64,000 bases of DNA, taken from contig JAKUCV010004297.1 in NCBI GenBank assembly GCA_028386065.3, positions 20,954-84,953 on the forward strand. The letters run 5' to 3'. This DNA is from Turnera subulata. Its lineage: Eukaryota > Streptophyta > Magnoliopsida > Malpighiales > Passifloraceae. Below, one piece after another: positions 10,738 to 21,721 of the stretch (positions within the stretch are counted from its first letter, which is position 1; the number at the start of each line of letters is the position of its first letter). Below the pieces are notes generated by a model. That model ran no database searches, had not been told where the DNA came from, and was given only the letters and a program-made list of their open reading frames with translations. The position numbers and the translations under genes were made by a program.

Positions 10738-12786
10738 TGATGCATGTGAAATATGCATAGTTTAAGGCATAATTTTGTACACAAATTGCTCTCAATTCAT
10801 CATGATTATATGCCTCATATGCAATATTCCATCATATCCCTCCAATTTCCATCCCTTACTGTATGATTAGTGGTTTTAGGTACATTTTGGCCAAATCAAT
10901 AGGATTTCATTGAAGAATATGAAGATATAGCCTCAGTCACAGCGTGAGACTGTGACAGAGCTTGTGAGCCTGTTCTTGAGGCAGTCGTTCATCAAGGACC
11001 CAAAGCAGGAACCATTTAAAGGAAGAATTTGAGAAAGAACTGCTACAGCCTCAGCGACAGCGTGAGTCTGTACACGCTGCAGAAACCCAGAAAATGCAAA
11101 AAGAATAAAGAACGCCGCCACTTGCGCCACCTGCTCAACTAACTTAAACAATCATTCTCCTGACATTCCCAGAACACTTTGAAGGATAAGGAGCAATGGG
11201 CACATGACACCCAGAGGGAATCTCTCTGAAAATGATTATCTTCTGCAAAAAGGGTGTCTTGGAACTCACCTTCCACCAATCGGCGCTGCCCATCCCGCTT
11301 GCTCTGACAACACCCGCTGGAAATTCTGCAACTTGCCCAGACAAAGAGGCGCCTTGGAAGACACCACCCACCAATTGCTGCCCATCACGCCCCCTGTCCT
11401 GACACACACACGCGCACGTTGGAGAATAATCAGGACAACTTGCCCAGACAAAGGGAGTTTTCCAGCAATTGAGGAAAGGAGAAGACTAGAGGAGGTGCAC
11501 CCTACAAAAAGGGGAGAGGAGGAAAGCAACAGGGGAGAGACGTGAGTTGAGGAGAAGACCCGAAATTCAAGGGACCAAGAGGAAATGCGATTCTGTAGCC
11601 TTTCTGGGCAGAAATCATGTTGCCCCTCACTCTCAGTTCACTCGAATACACCATGACATACCATACCTCCATTGTTTTTGTATTTTCTGTTATGAACTAA
11701 ACAACCCCTTCTTAGGTTGAAGGGGGAAGCATGTACCCGATTTGTGTTTAATGAATTGCTCACATTTTAATCCCTTCATTCTTGCTTTAGTTGTTGAGCC
11801 CTTTATCCATGTTTAGGTTCTGATCAAACCCACACATGAACTCAGGTGGCTAGGAGAAGTACCGAAGGGAGAAACCATAGCTTACTGGAAAAACAACAAC
11901 CAAACCTTAGTTCTTAGCTCGTGACAGAGTTAGAGACTAATTGAGGAATTAGCCTCAACACCAAATCTTCATTCCCGTTGAGTTTGACCTACGCGAGGGC
12001 ACCAGGAAGATGAGAACCTTGGGAGGCGCCTGTGAGCGAAAGCAAATGGGTGCAGTATAGGTTGAGAGCCCCTGCAAGATTCTACCATTATAACTGACTA
12101 AATTGCTGTCGACAGTTTCAGGTTGTGCCCTCTACAGCCTCACGCTATGACAATGTAGTCAAGAGATAACACAACTCCTAGTTTGATTCTTGATTGATTA
12201 TTGGGTAGCATACTTTCATTTTAGTAGCAATCTGGTGAAGAACCGAAAGGAGAAGCCAAGAGTGCTAGACCTACAATAGTCAACCTTCACTCCTTAAGCA
12301 TTCGAAAGAAGGTAAGGAGAGACTGTGGGAATCCGCACCAACATTGAACTTCATCTCTAAGTGGACGTCTGCTCTAGTGACAGGGGGTAGATGGAAGCTT
12401 AGGAAACTATTGATAAGATCGAAAGCCGTTGATAGTACCTTAGGTTGGGAGCCCCGTCAAGACATCTCATTAGCCACAGCCTCATCACAGTGTCAGTCTG
12501 TGACTGAGGCTGTAGAGCAGTTTATAAGCTTAATTCGGGACATGTGGATCCCGGATGCCTAAGAATTCACCATTCTTGATCTTTTCCTCGTTTAAATTAT
12601 TGTTACATTTATTTTACTGCTTATTTTGCTTCTTAATTATTATTCACCAAATCCATCCAGTTAAATTGTTTTCAAGTCTAGTTGTCCGAAATTTAAGGAA
12701 AACAGATTCAACTCAGTCCCTGTGGATACGACCTTGATACGTACTACAACAACCCTGTGCACTTGCAGGAAACCACGACTGCATCA
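10738..12786 (+). repeat. Athila 5' LTR
   Basis: The LTR is 2049 bp, TGATGCATG...GACTGCATCA, and matches 23272-25313. Relative to the 3' copy, the most obvious change is about 9 bp extra near 12367. It contains the dispersed palindrome ACAGNNTSANNCTGT at 10939, 11057 and 12487, with a one-mismatch copy at 12134. Confidence 0.95.
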
Positions 12787-12792
12787 AGTTTT

Positions 12793-12809
12793 TGGCGCCG
12801 TTGCCGGGG
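12793..12809 (+). other. Primer-binding site, tRNA-Asp
   Basis: TGGCGCCGTTGCCGGGG lies six bases after the 5' LTR. It is complementary to the 3' end of plant tRNA-Asp(GTC), the usual Athila primer. Confidence 0.9.
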
Positions 12810-12900
12810 AATGGCGCTTGTTTCTTTACTTTTTATTTCTGACTTATTAGACTTTTTGTTAATCCTTTTCTCTTTCCAATTTAAAGCTTTCAGGTGGTGC

Positions 12901-14627
12901 ATGCCCCAAACCAGGAGCAAGAAGCCATCTCTAACCTTCCACCAGGAGATTGAAAAGACAGCCCGTGAGTTTCGCAAGAAAAGCAAGCAGAAACAACAAA
13001 TAATGGCGAACAGACTCAATGAAGGAGCACACCCCGAGGTTGAACAGGCTCAGCTTGTGCGACCTTACATTCCCATGTCCCAGCTCCTACAACCACCTAC
13101 TACCATCATCCATAACAGCATCGCCATTTCAGATGTAGACGCCCCCTATGAAATCAGAACAAATCTGCTTAGTATGTTGGAGAGGCGCACATTTGGAGGC
13201 CTGCCCTCAGAAGACCAAAACTCGCACTTGCAGAATTTTCTGCGAGTGTGTAGCACTGTGAACATAGCCGGAATGACCAAGGAGCAGCTATACATGAGAG
13301 TATTCCCATTCTCACTCAGAGACACACCATTTGAATGGCTCAACAATCATGAGGCAGGCCATTTCACAGTCTGGGACAGCCTAGTCAGGGCCTTCTTGAA
13401 GGAGTATCACCCGTCAAGCAAAGCTGCAAGCTTGAGGCAGCAACTCATCGGTTTCTCCCAGCGTTATGACGAATCCATTCGTGACGCTTGGGAGAGATTC
13501 AAAGGACTGCTCAGAAGGTGCCCAAACAATAGAATTGATGAGGCCATGCAGCTTGAACAATTTTATTGCGGCCTGAGCGACGAAGACCAGAACACCTTGG
13601 ACAAAATGGCCAACGGTGCATTCCTGGACAAGGACTATAATGATGGGGTCGCCATCCTTGAAGCTCTGTCCAAAAGAAAAGCTCAAGTTAGGGGAGTCAA
13701 GTCCTCTGGCCTGATCGAAGTTGACAGAGTAACCAAGCTAGAAGCAGAGATAGAAGCACTCAGAAAACAGTTAGGGACTGCTCATGTCAAGACAGCTTCA
13801 GTCACAGCCTCAGACTGTGAAGGCTGTGGAGGACCACACAGCACGTCCAGCTGCCCCCTTTCACCGAATGCGATTCTGAGCAGGCCAACTTCATCCAGCA
13901 GAAGTAGAAACAGTTTGGAAACACCTACAATCCGTCCTGGAGAAATCACCCAAATTTCTCTTGGAGGACACCGAATGAAGAAAGAAACCTGCCACAGCCC
14001 CAGTACCAGAGGCAGAACCAGGGCGGACAGTCCCAGTACCAGAGGCAGAACCAGGTGGGACAACAGAGCAACAACACCGACATGATGAGTATGCTACAAT
14101 CCATCTTGGAGAAACAAAATAAAATAAGCGAGGAGATCAGTCAGATTAAGTCTCATAACCGGATCCTCGAAAACCAAATAGCTCAACATGCCTCGACATC
14201 CACCAACCAACAGGGAACTTTTCCAGGGAAGCCGATAGAAAACCCAAGGAGCGAGCATTGCAAGGCAGTTACCCTTCGCAGTGGGAAGGAACTGAGAGAC
14301 ACAGAGCCAGCACAGCCTGAGGCTGTGCAACCAGCATCTACGTCCAGTTCAGAACCAACAATACTGACACAGCCTGAGCCTGTAAAAGAGCCTGTCAGCA
14401 TAAGACGAGAAGGAAAACAGCCTCAGACTGTTCTACCGTATCAACCTCCACTCCCATACCCTGAAGTTTACCTCAGATCCAAATTGGAGAAACAATTCAG
14501 AAAATTCAAGGAGATGCTGAGTAAGCTTTACGTTAATGTTCCATTTAGTGATGTGGTCACACAAATGTTGTCATATGCTAAATTCTTCAAGGACATTTTG
14601 ACAAAGATTGAACCATTGAGATCTTAA
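12901..14627 (+). pseudogene. Athila gag, frameshifted
   Basis: The ATG at 12901 (MPQTRSKK) is the first good start after the primer-binding site. The retrotransposon gag domain covers roughly residues 70-270, with FPFSLRDTPFEWL, FLKEYHPSSK and ESIRDAWERF typical of Athila. A remnant zinc-knuckle-like CEGCGGPHSTSSCP follows near 13820. The frame ends at 14085, and homology continues in another frame (14055-14627) with a coiled-coil region and VTLRSGKEL, so there is one frameshift near 14060. Gag forms the cytoplasmic virus-like particle. Four copies of the ACAGNNTSANNCTGT palindrome (13804, 14312, 14369, 14417) lie within the coding sequence, in two different codon phases. Confidence 0.9.
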
Positions 14628-14637
14628 GACTGTAGCA

Positions 14638-15075
14638 ATGACAGCCCAGGGGAGTGCATTCATACAGGATCAACCGCCCAGAAAATGCTCAGACCTAGGG
14701 AGTTTCACTATACCCTGCAGCATAGGGGACAAGAAGATCGAAGGAGCCTTGTGTGACCTTGGCGCCAGCGTCAGCCTGTTGCCACTATCCATCACCGAGA
14801 ACATGAACCTTGGGGATATCAAACCCACAAGGATGACCATTCAACTAGCTGACAGATCACTTGTCTACCTTGTGGGAGTACTGGAAGACGTACCAGTCAA
14901 GGTGGGGAATTTCTACATCCCCGTGGACTTTGTAGTGATGAATATGACGGAGGACGAGAAGACTCCCAGCATTTTGGGACGACCCTTTTTAGCCACAGCA
15001 GGAGCCATGATTGATTGCACAAATGGCACGCTAACACTGCGCATTGGAGAAGAGACGGTGGAATTCAATGTCTAG
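14638..15075 (+). CDS. Athila aspartic protease domain
   Basis: This 145-residue open segment contains the retropepsin active site CDLGASVSLLP and the later ILGRPFLATAGA element, both typical of Athila, which uses DLGA rather than DSGA. In the parent polyprotein it would cut Gag-Pol during particle maturation. It follows gag after a stop at 14625-14627 and ends at 15073-15075, so it is now separated from the rest of pol and is probably not expressed as a polyprotein. Confidence 0.85.
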   Translation: MTAQGSAFIQDQPPRKCSDLGSFTIPCSIGDKKIEGALCDLGASVSLLPLSITENMNLGDIKPTRMTIQLADRSLVYLVGVLEDVPVKVGNFYIPVDFVVMNMTEDEKTPSILGRPFLATAGAMIDCTNGTLTLRIGEETVEFNV

Positions 15076-15114
15076 AAGGCGCAAAAGAATGAATTTGCAA
15101 CAGGGCAGTGCTGT

Positions 15115-17371
15115 ATGGTTGACGCTATACCAGACCCTGTAGACGCGCTTGTCAAGGCATCCCAACTTATGGAAACTCATGATGATGAGTTACCAGGATG
15201 CCTAGTCAATGGACTCATTGAAGGTGACGGAGCGGTCCTCCAACAAGTAGCAGAATTTCTGGTAGCAGCAGAAACAGTCCCAGAAAATGAGACACAGTGT
15301 CAGGCTACAGAACCACAGACTGAGCCTGTGGCTGAGACTGTCTTCACACCTGAGCCCGCAAAAGAAGCACCAAAGGTGGAGATGAAACCCCTGCCACCAA
15401 CTCTCAGGTATATCTATCTGAACCTCGAAACTTCTTCCTTTCCTATTATTGTTGGAGCCGACCTTTCACAAGAAGAAGAAGAGAAGGTACGCACTGTAGT
15501 AAGCAAGCACAAAAAGGCAATAGGATACACCATTGACGACCTCACAGGTATAAGTCCTAACCTTTGCATGCATCGAATACTGTTAGAGGAGGATAGTAAA
15601 CCAATAATAGAGCCACAGAGAAGACTAAACGAAAATATGAAAGACGTGGTGAAAAAGGAAATTCTGAAACTGCTTGATGCAGGAATTATTTATCCCTTCT
15701 CGGATAGTCCTTGGGTTAGTGCTGTGCATGTAGTACCTAAGAAGGGAGGCATGACAGTAGTGAAAAATGAAAAAGAAGAACTTATACCCACAAGGACTGT
15801 CACGGGATGGAGGTAGTGTATTGACTATAGGAGACTGAACAAGGCGACTAGGAAAGATCATTTTCCTCTGCCTTTTATTGACCAGATTTTAGAAAGGCTA
15901 GCTAAACACACACACTTTTGCTATCTGGATGGATATTCTGGATTTTTCCAGATTTCTATCCATCCGAGTGACCAAGAGAAAACCACGTTCACTTGTCCAT
16001 ATGGTACATTTGCATACAGACGCATGCCATTCGGCCTGTGTAATGCACCTGCCACTTTCCAACGTTACATGATGGCCATATTCCATGATTTGATTGAGCA
16101 TATAATGGAAGTATTCATGGATGATTTCTCTGTTTATGGCACATATTTTGATATTTGTTTGGCTAACCTTGAGACAGTGCTGGCACGGTGTGAAGCTGTG
16201 AACCTTGTTCTCAACTGGGAAAAGTGCCACTTCATGGTAACCGAAGGTATAGTTCTTGGGCACTAAATCTCAGGACGCAGTATAGAGGTAGACCAAGCTA
16301 AGATTGAAATTATTGAGAAACTTCCACCTCCTAATTCTGTTAAGGCAATTAGAGCTTTTCTTGGACATGCAGGATTCTACAGGCGCTTTATTAAGGATTT
16401 TTCAAAAATTGCAAAACCTTTGACAAATCTCCTTAGTAAAGACACTGAGTTTGTATTTGATGAATCTTGTTTAGATGCTTTTTACAGGATCAAGGCCACA
16501 CTAACCACAGCCCCAATCGTCCAGCCGCCAGACTGGAGCCAACCTTTCGAGATAATGTGTGATGCTAGTGACCATGCGGTAGGGGCTGTGCTAGGACAAA
16601 GGAAGAACAACAAACTCCATGCTATCTACTATGCAAGCCGTACCCTAGACGATGCACAGATCAACTACGCCACAACTGAAAAGGAACTCTTGGCAGTAGT
16701 TTTTGCCATTGGAAAGTTTAGAGCATACTTGCTGGGTTCTAAGGTCATCGTGCACACAGACCATTCGGCCCTCAAGTATTTGCTCACGAAGAAGGAGACC
16801 AAGCCAAGACTCTTGCGGTGGATTCTCCAATTGCAAGAATTTGACCTAGAGATTCGAGANNNNNNNNNNNNNNNNNNNNNNNNNNNNNNNNNNNNNNNNN
16901 NNNNNNNNNNNNNNNNNNNNNNNNNNNNNATGTGTGACGCTAGTGACCATGCGGTAGGGGCTGTGCTAGGACAAAGGAAGAACAACAAACTCCATGCTAT
17001 CTACTATGCAAGCCGTACCCTAGACGATGCACAGATCAACTACGCCACAACTGAAAAGGAACTCTTGGCAGTAGTTTTTGCCATTGGAAAGTTTAGAGCA
17101 TACTTGCTGGGTTCTAAGGTCATCGTGCACACAGACCATTCGGCCCTCAAGTATTTGCTCACGAAGAAGGAGACCAAGCCAAGACTCTTGCGGTGGATTC
17201 TACAATTGCAAGAATTTGACCTAGAGATTCGAGACAAGAAGGGCACAGAAAAGGTGGTAGCCGACCATCTATCCAGACTACCTCCAGAGCACATGCCCAA
17301 GGAAAACCTGCCCATCGATGACCATCTGCCAGACGACAGCCTCATAGCCACCATCTACAGCGTCAGCCACA
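15115..17371 (+). pseudogene. Athila reverse transcriptase and RNase H, broken
   Basis: The reverse transcriptase begins after an acidic linker. WVSAVHVVPKKGG, DYRRLNKATRKDHFPLPFID, the MPFGLCNAPATFQR box and the catalytic FMDDFSVYG are all visible. RNase H follows, with [26 protein letters not shown] and [11 protein letters not shown]. Stops lie at 15814-15816 and 16264-16266, and there is a frameshift just before 17372. The RNase H core appears twice around an assembly gap (16860-16929), probably a sequencing or assembly artefact. The family role is copying element RNA into DNA. This copy cannot make a full product. Confidence 0.9.
16555..17233 (+). other. Assembly gap (70 N) flanked by a duplicated RNase H segment
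   Basis: Positions 16860-16929 are N. The 305 bp before the gap (16555-16859) recur after it (16930-17233) with two visible changes (GAT/GAC in the ATGTGTGA(T/C)GCT start, and CTCC/CTAC near the end). This looks like two overlapping contigs placed side by side rather than a real tandem duplication. Lengths and coordinates across here are unreliable. Confidence 0.85.
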
Positions 17372-18679
17372 GTGTCACACAATGTCACACCATGGTATGC
17401 CGAGATCGTTAATTTCCTAACCGGTGGAGCTCTCCCACCTGACCTGAGCCATTCTGAGAAAAAGAAATTCCTCTCAGATGTGAAGAACTACCTTTGGGAC
17501 GAGCCCTTACTCTTCAAAAGGTGTGGAGATGGGATGATCAGAAGATGCATCCCCGAAGACGAAGTAGCACAGATCCTACACAGTTGCCACAATGCACAAT
17601 ATGGAGGATATCATGGCACGACCAGAATGGCATCCAAAGTCCTACAGGCAGGGCTATTTTGGCCCACCTTATTTAAGGATGCACGAAACTGGGTGATAGC
17701 TTGCAAGGAATGCCAACGAACGAGGAATATCTCGAGGAAGCAGGAGATGCCGCAGCAGGTCATACTAGAAGTGGAGCTGTTCGATGTGTGGGGAATCAAT
17801 TTCATGGGGCCATTCCCGAGTTCCTATGGAAATAACTACATTCTGGTGGCAGTCGACTATGTATCAAAATGGGTTGAAGCCGTTGCCTGCTCAACCAATG
17901 ATGCCAAGGTGGTGAAACGGTTCTTGAAGAAATATTTCTTCACTCGTTTTGGCACCCTGAGAGCTATAATCAGTGATGGAGGTGCCCTTTTCTGCAACCG
18001 ACAGTTCGAAGCCCTTCTGAGGAAGTACGGGATCAGACATAAGGTAGCCACTCCCTATCATCCTCAAACAAGCGGACAAGTTGAGGTGACAAACAGGGAA
18101 ATCAAGCGAATTCTGGAAAAAACCGTGGGACCATCACTCAAGGATTGGTCAACCAAGCTTGATGATGCCCTGTGGGCATACCGCACAGCCTACAAAACAC
18201 CCATTGGCACCTCCCCCTACCGCCTAGTCTTTGGCAAGGCTTGCCACTTGCCTGTGGAGCTTGAACACAAGGCTTACTGGGCCATCAAGGCTCTGAATTT
18301 CGACACACAGGCTGTGGGAGAACAGAGGCTGTTGCAGCTCAATGAACTGGAAGAACTAAGGTTGGACACCTATGGAAATGCCAAGATATACAAGGAAAAA
18401 ACAAAGAAGTGGCATGACAGCAAGATCCAACCTAGGACATTCAAGGAAGGTGATCAGGTCCTCCTGTACAACTCAAGACTGAAGCTGTTCCCTGGAAAGC
18501 TTCGATCAAGATGGTCTGGACCCTTTACAGTGTCACGCTGTTACCCTCATGGAGCTGTGGAAATTTGCAATGAGCAGACACAACCGTTCAAGGTCAACGG
18601 GCACAGACTGAAGCTGTACCATACAGAGACTGATGAGTACCAGGAGACTCAGGTGCTCCGTGACCCACCTCCTGCCTAG
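17372..18679 (+). pseudogene. Athila integrase
   Basis: The 435-residue segment has an HHCC zinc finger ([13 protein letters not shown] ... CKECQ) and the integrase core. The core has ISDGG as second acidic position and [12 protein letters not shown] supplying the glutamate. The C-terminal region ends in KLYHTE. The first catalytic position reads [10 protein letters not shown]: codon 17798-17800 is AAT (Asn), where the family has GAT (Asp). With an Asn in the DDE triad, this integrase should not catalyse strand transfer. The segment has no internal stop and is joined to RNase H by a frameshift just upstream. A palindrome copy at 18527 lies within the coding sequence. Confidence 0.88.
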
Positions 18680-19561
18680 CACGGCAAGATAGGGTCCAGC
18701 TAAAAGACGCTAAAGAAGCACACACTTGGGTAACACCAAGTGGGGTAATTTTCCAATTCCTTTTGCTTTTCATTTAGTTATTTTGATTATATTTATGGTT
18801 GTTTTGTTTTCAGCCAGTCAGGTGCAGAGATTTTATGGAAACAGAAATCATAACCCTCAAAATCTTTGGCACAGTGGACGTTTTGAAGCTTACATAGACT
18901 TATCACAGAGTGAGCCTGTGTCAGGCAACTCGCCCCTACTTGTTTAGCTTGAATTTCAGTTTGGGGTATGTTCCATGTTTTCCATTTTCGATTAGCACCT
19001 TTGTTATTTTGTTATTTTTGCCCGTTTTTCTTTTTCTTGCCCTAACCATTCAGATGGAGCACTAGATTGAAGAAAAAGGGAGCCAATGAGTCAGAGATTT
19101 GTCAGGGAAGTTTTCGAAGCCCTCTTAGAGATTGTGTTTTCTATGCTTGTACAGACTCACCACAGAGTGAGCCTGTAGCGAACTCCACAATGCATAATTG
19201 AACAATCTTTCACATATAGGAATCTCTAGGATTTAGGAGAGGTCAGATAGGTAGGAATATGATAGAGGTCTCTACTGAAAAACTCTTTCACTCCATCTCA
19301 CGAACACTAACTCTACCCTGGCACAGCGTGTGCCACAGGCTCAGCCTGTGCAGTCACATTTTGACCAAAACAAATATCTGACTAAGATGGACTTAACCCT
19401 GAACGCGTCGTCATTCAACTTGCCCCAACCCACGTGTCATTCACACCAAACGATACATTTCTTCATCAAAGAGGAGACATAACTGACACACTGGGCGGCA
19501 AGCGTGGCGACCGAAAAGACACAACCCCCTCACCTTCCCACCTTCTCTGAACAGGCATTAA
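18680..19561 (+). other. Athila pol-env spacer with regulatory repeats
   Basis: I see no gene here. The stretch holds ACAGNNTSANNCTGT palindromes at 18905, 19162 and 19335, and a polypurine-like TTCAGTTTGGGGTA at 18955-18968. It leads to the TATA box of the env-like gene. Its position and content fit an internal promoter region. Confidence 0.6.
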
Positions 19562-19565
19562 TTGC

Positions 19566-19575
19566 CTTTAAAAGA
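19566..19575 (+). promoter_or_regulatory. Putative TATA box of Athila env-like gene
   Basis: CCTTTAAAAG lies about 140 bp upstream of the ATG at 19709 and about 215 bp downstream of the nearest palindrome. It is a weak TATA match, so this is a suggestion only. Confidence 0.4.
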
Positions 19576-19708
19576 CCGAGCCAACCTTCCTCTTTCTCAC
19601 ACTTCATCTTCCTCTTCAACCTCTATCTCTTTGCCTCTGCAACCTCGCCCCTGCCTCTGCAAAACCACTCCCTCTCCAACACCTCAAACCCCCCCCTCTC
19701 ACTCGACC

Positions 19709-21721
19709 ATGGCCGACAACAATAACCCCAACCAACAACCAAACTCCTCCAACCCAGAAAACACCCAGAACATAACCTTCCCTTACCGTGTAACCCGACC
19801 TCTCTTCCAGGTTGTTAATCACAACCTAACCATCAACCCCCTACCAATGCAACCACTCCCTCTCCAACCCGAAATCCAAATACACCCAGATACCCTCCAC
19901 GACCTAATCACCCTTTTCGCCCAATCATACCCAGTAGCCACACCACCGCCTACCCTACTTGCGCTTCCGCCACCACCGACTACCCAAAACCCCGAAACAC
20001 CTCCTCAACCCACACTGGACACATTACCTGACCCTCCCCCAACATCCATTACTCTAGAACTTAAGACATACACCTTACCTACACCAGACACCGCCACAAC
20101 ACCACCACCCACAAAACAGCAACGCCACCGGAAAAGGCGCCGGACCTCTCCCACAGAACACATCATAGACCTCACAGAACCACCTACAACCCAACCAGCA
20201 CCCCTAGACCTCAATACAGAGCCCCCTCCAGAATCATCCTCCACACCCATTTCTATCCCCGAACCTCTAAAACGGCCACGCACCCGCTCCTCTACCAAAC
20301 CCAGAACCACCCCCAACCAAACACCCTCACAACCCAACAGCGAGGAGCGATCCAAGCGAAATAGGGATCGTCCTCCAAGGCAACCCACACCGCCTCCACC
20401 ATCAGCACACGTAGCGGCAGAGGAGGAACAAGGAGAAGACCCACCAGAGGCCGTAACCCCCTTCATCTTCACCCCTGCAAACTCCACCCACCGCCGCGCC
20501 TGGGTCTTTGCACAGACTCAAGTTGTATTGGTCAGCAGGTGGCTGAACATGGACGCCCTAAGGGCAATCGGGGCAAGGAACGCCGTCCACCGCTACCTAC
20601 TGCCCGTGGGGTGGCTCCTTTTTGCCATAATGGGAGAGTCGACATACGACAACCTCACGCGCGAATTCTACAGCGCGCTCTCCTATCAACCCCCACAGGG
20701 TGAGGAGCCCGGCACAACGCGATCCCGCCTGGGCAACACGAGCCGGGAGCTCACTGTTGCCCAGTTAAATCAGATACTTGGGGCACCCAACAAAGGACAC
20801 GAGGAGAGGACCGTTGATTTTGACGCGGAGGCATTCTGGAACGAAATCTCCACAACCCCGGGTTACAACTCCTCCACCAGCTCCGCCACCTCTTTCCGTA
20901 GCTGCGGCCTTCGGATCATCCAACACTTCCTATCCCACAACATCTATGCCAGGAACAGTTGTCGCCTGGCAGTTCAACATGAAGAACTGTTCATCATATG
21001 GTGCATGGTGCATCACCAGCCGCGGAACACCGGCGCCTTCATCTTCCGCCGTTTCATCACACAACGGCGAGCACCTCAGCTTCCCGACGCTGGTATCATC
21101 ACAAGGATCGCCCGCCACTTTAATATCCCCCTAGCCCAATACGACTTGGTTAGCGGGACAATCTTGATCGACCGCGGGATCCTGAACCGGATGCACCTCC
21201 CACTCCCACAGCCTCAAGAGCAAATAGAGGAACAGGCTGAGGCTGTGGAAGATGCACCAGCAGACCACCCCGACCCACAAGCGCAGCCTCAAGCACAGGC
21301 ACAGCCTTGAGACCCCGCACAGCGTCACGCTGTGACTCGAGACCAAGTGTTGGACATCTTCGAGCAGATGCAAGATTAGATGGGGCAACAGTTCATCCCT
21401 ATCCTCCAGAACCAGCAACGCCTACAAACAAGCATTGCTGCTCAAGAAGAACGCCTGCAGCGCATCCAAGAGAGCGTTACTGCTTAGGAAATTCGCCTCA
21501 CTTCCTCTTTGGGTGACATGCGCACCGCAATATCAAGAAGCCTTGTGGAACAGAGGAGGAATGCAGAGGTGCAGACCCGAGGGATGCAGGATTTTCATAA
21601 TCAATACATAGGGCTGCACCAACAGATCAACGAATCCATCTCCAATCTCCTCAACATAGCACGGTCGCTAGTGAGGCTGGCTCCAGAAGTTCCACTAGCA
21701 CGCAAGAGGCCCAGAAGTTGA
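19709..21721 (+). pseudogene. Athila env-like protein (putative plant transposon protein family)
   Basis: The start ACCATGGCC at 19709 has a strong context. Residues 1 to about 245 are low-complexity, rich in Pro, Thr and Asn, with basic clusters (RHRKRRR, RSKRNRDRPPR) that could be nuclear signals. A globular domain follows (AWVFAQTQVVL, REFYSAL, LTVAQLNQILGAP, HEELFIIWCMVH), the domain annotated as putative plant transposon protein in Athila and SIRE. The tail is coiled-coil. In-frame stops at 21308-21310 (TGA), 21377-21379 (TAG) and 21485-21487 (TAG) break the tail, so it is a pseudogene. I see no signal peptide or membrane segment, so an envelope function is not supported. A regulatory or structural role is equally possible. 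Confidence 0.8.

Noticed and set aside
20005..20487. 160-residue minus-strand frame opposite the Athila env-like gene
   Set aside because: Gly/Val/Ser-rich composition is a mirror of the Pro/Thr-rich env N-terminus. It is a shadow frame.
19709..21721. True retroviral envelope in Athila
   Set aside because: No signal peptide, membrane segment or cleavage-site pattern visible. The name env-like is positional only.
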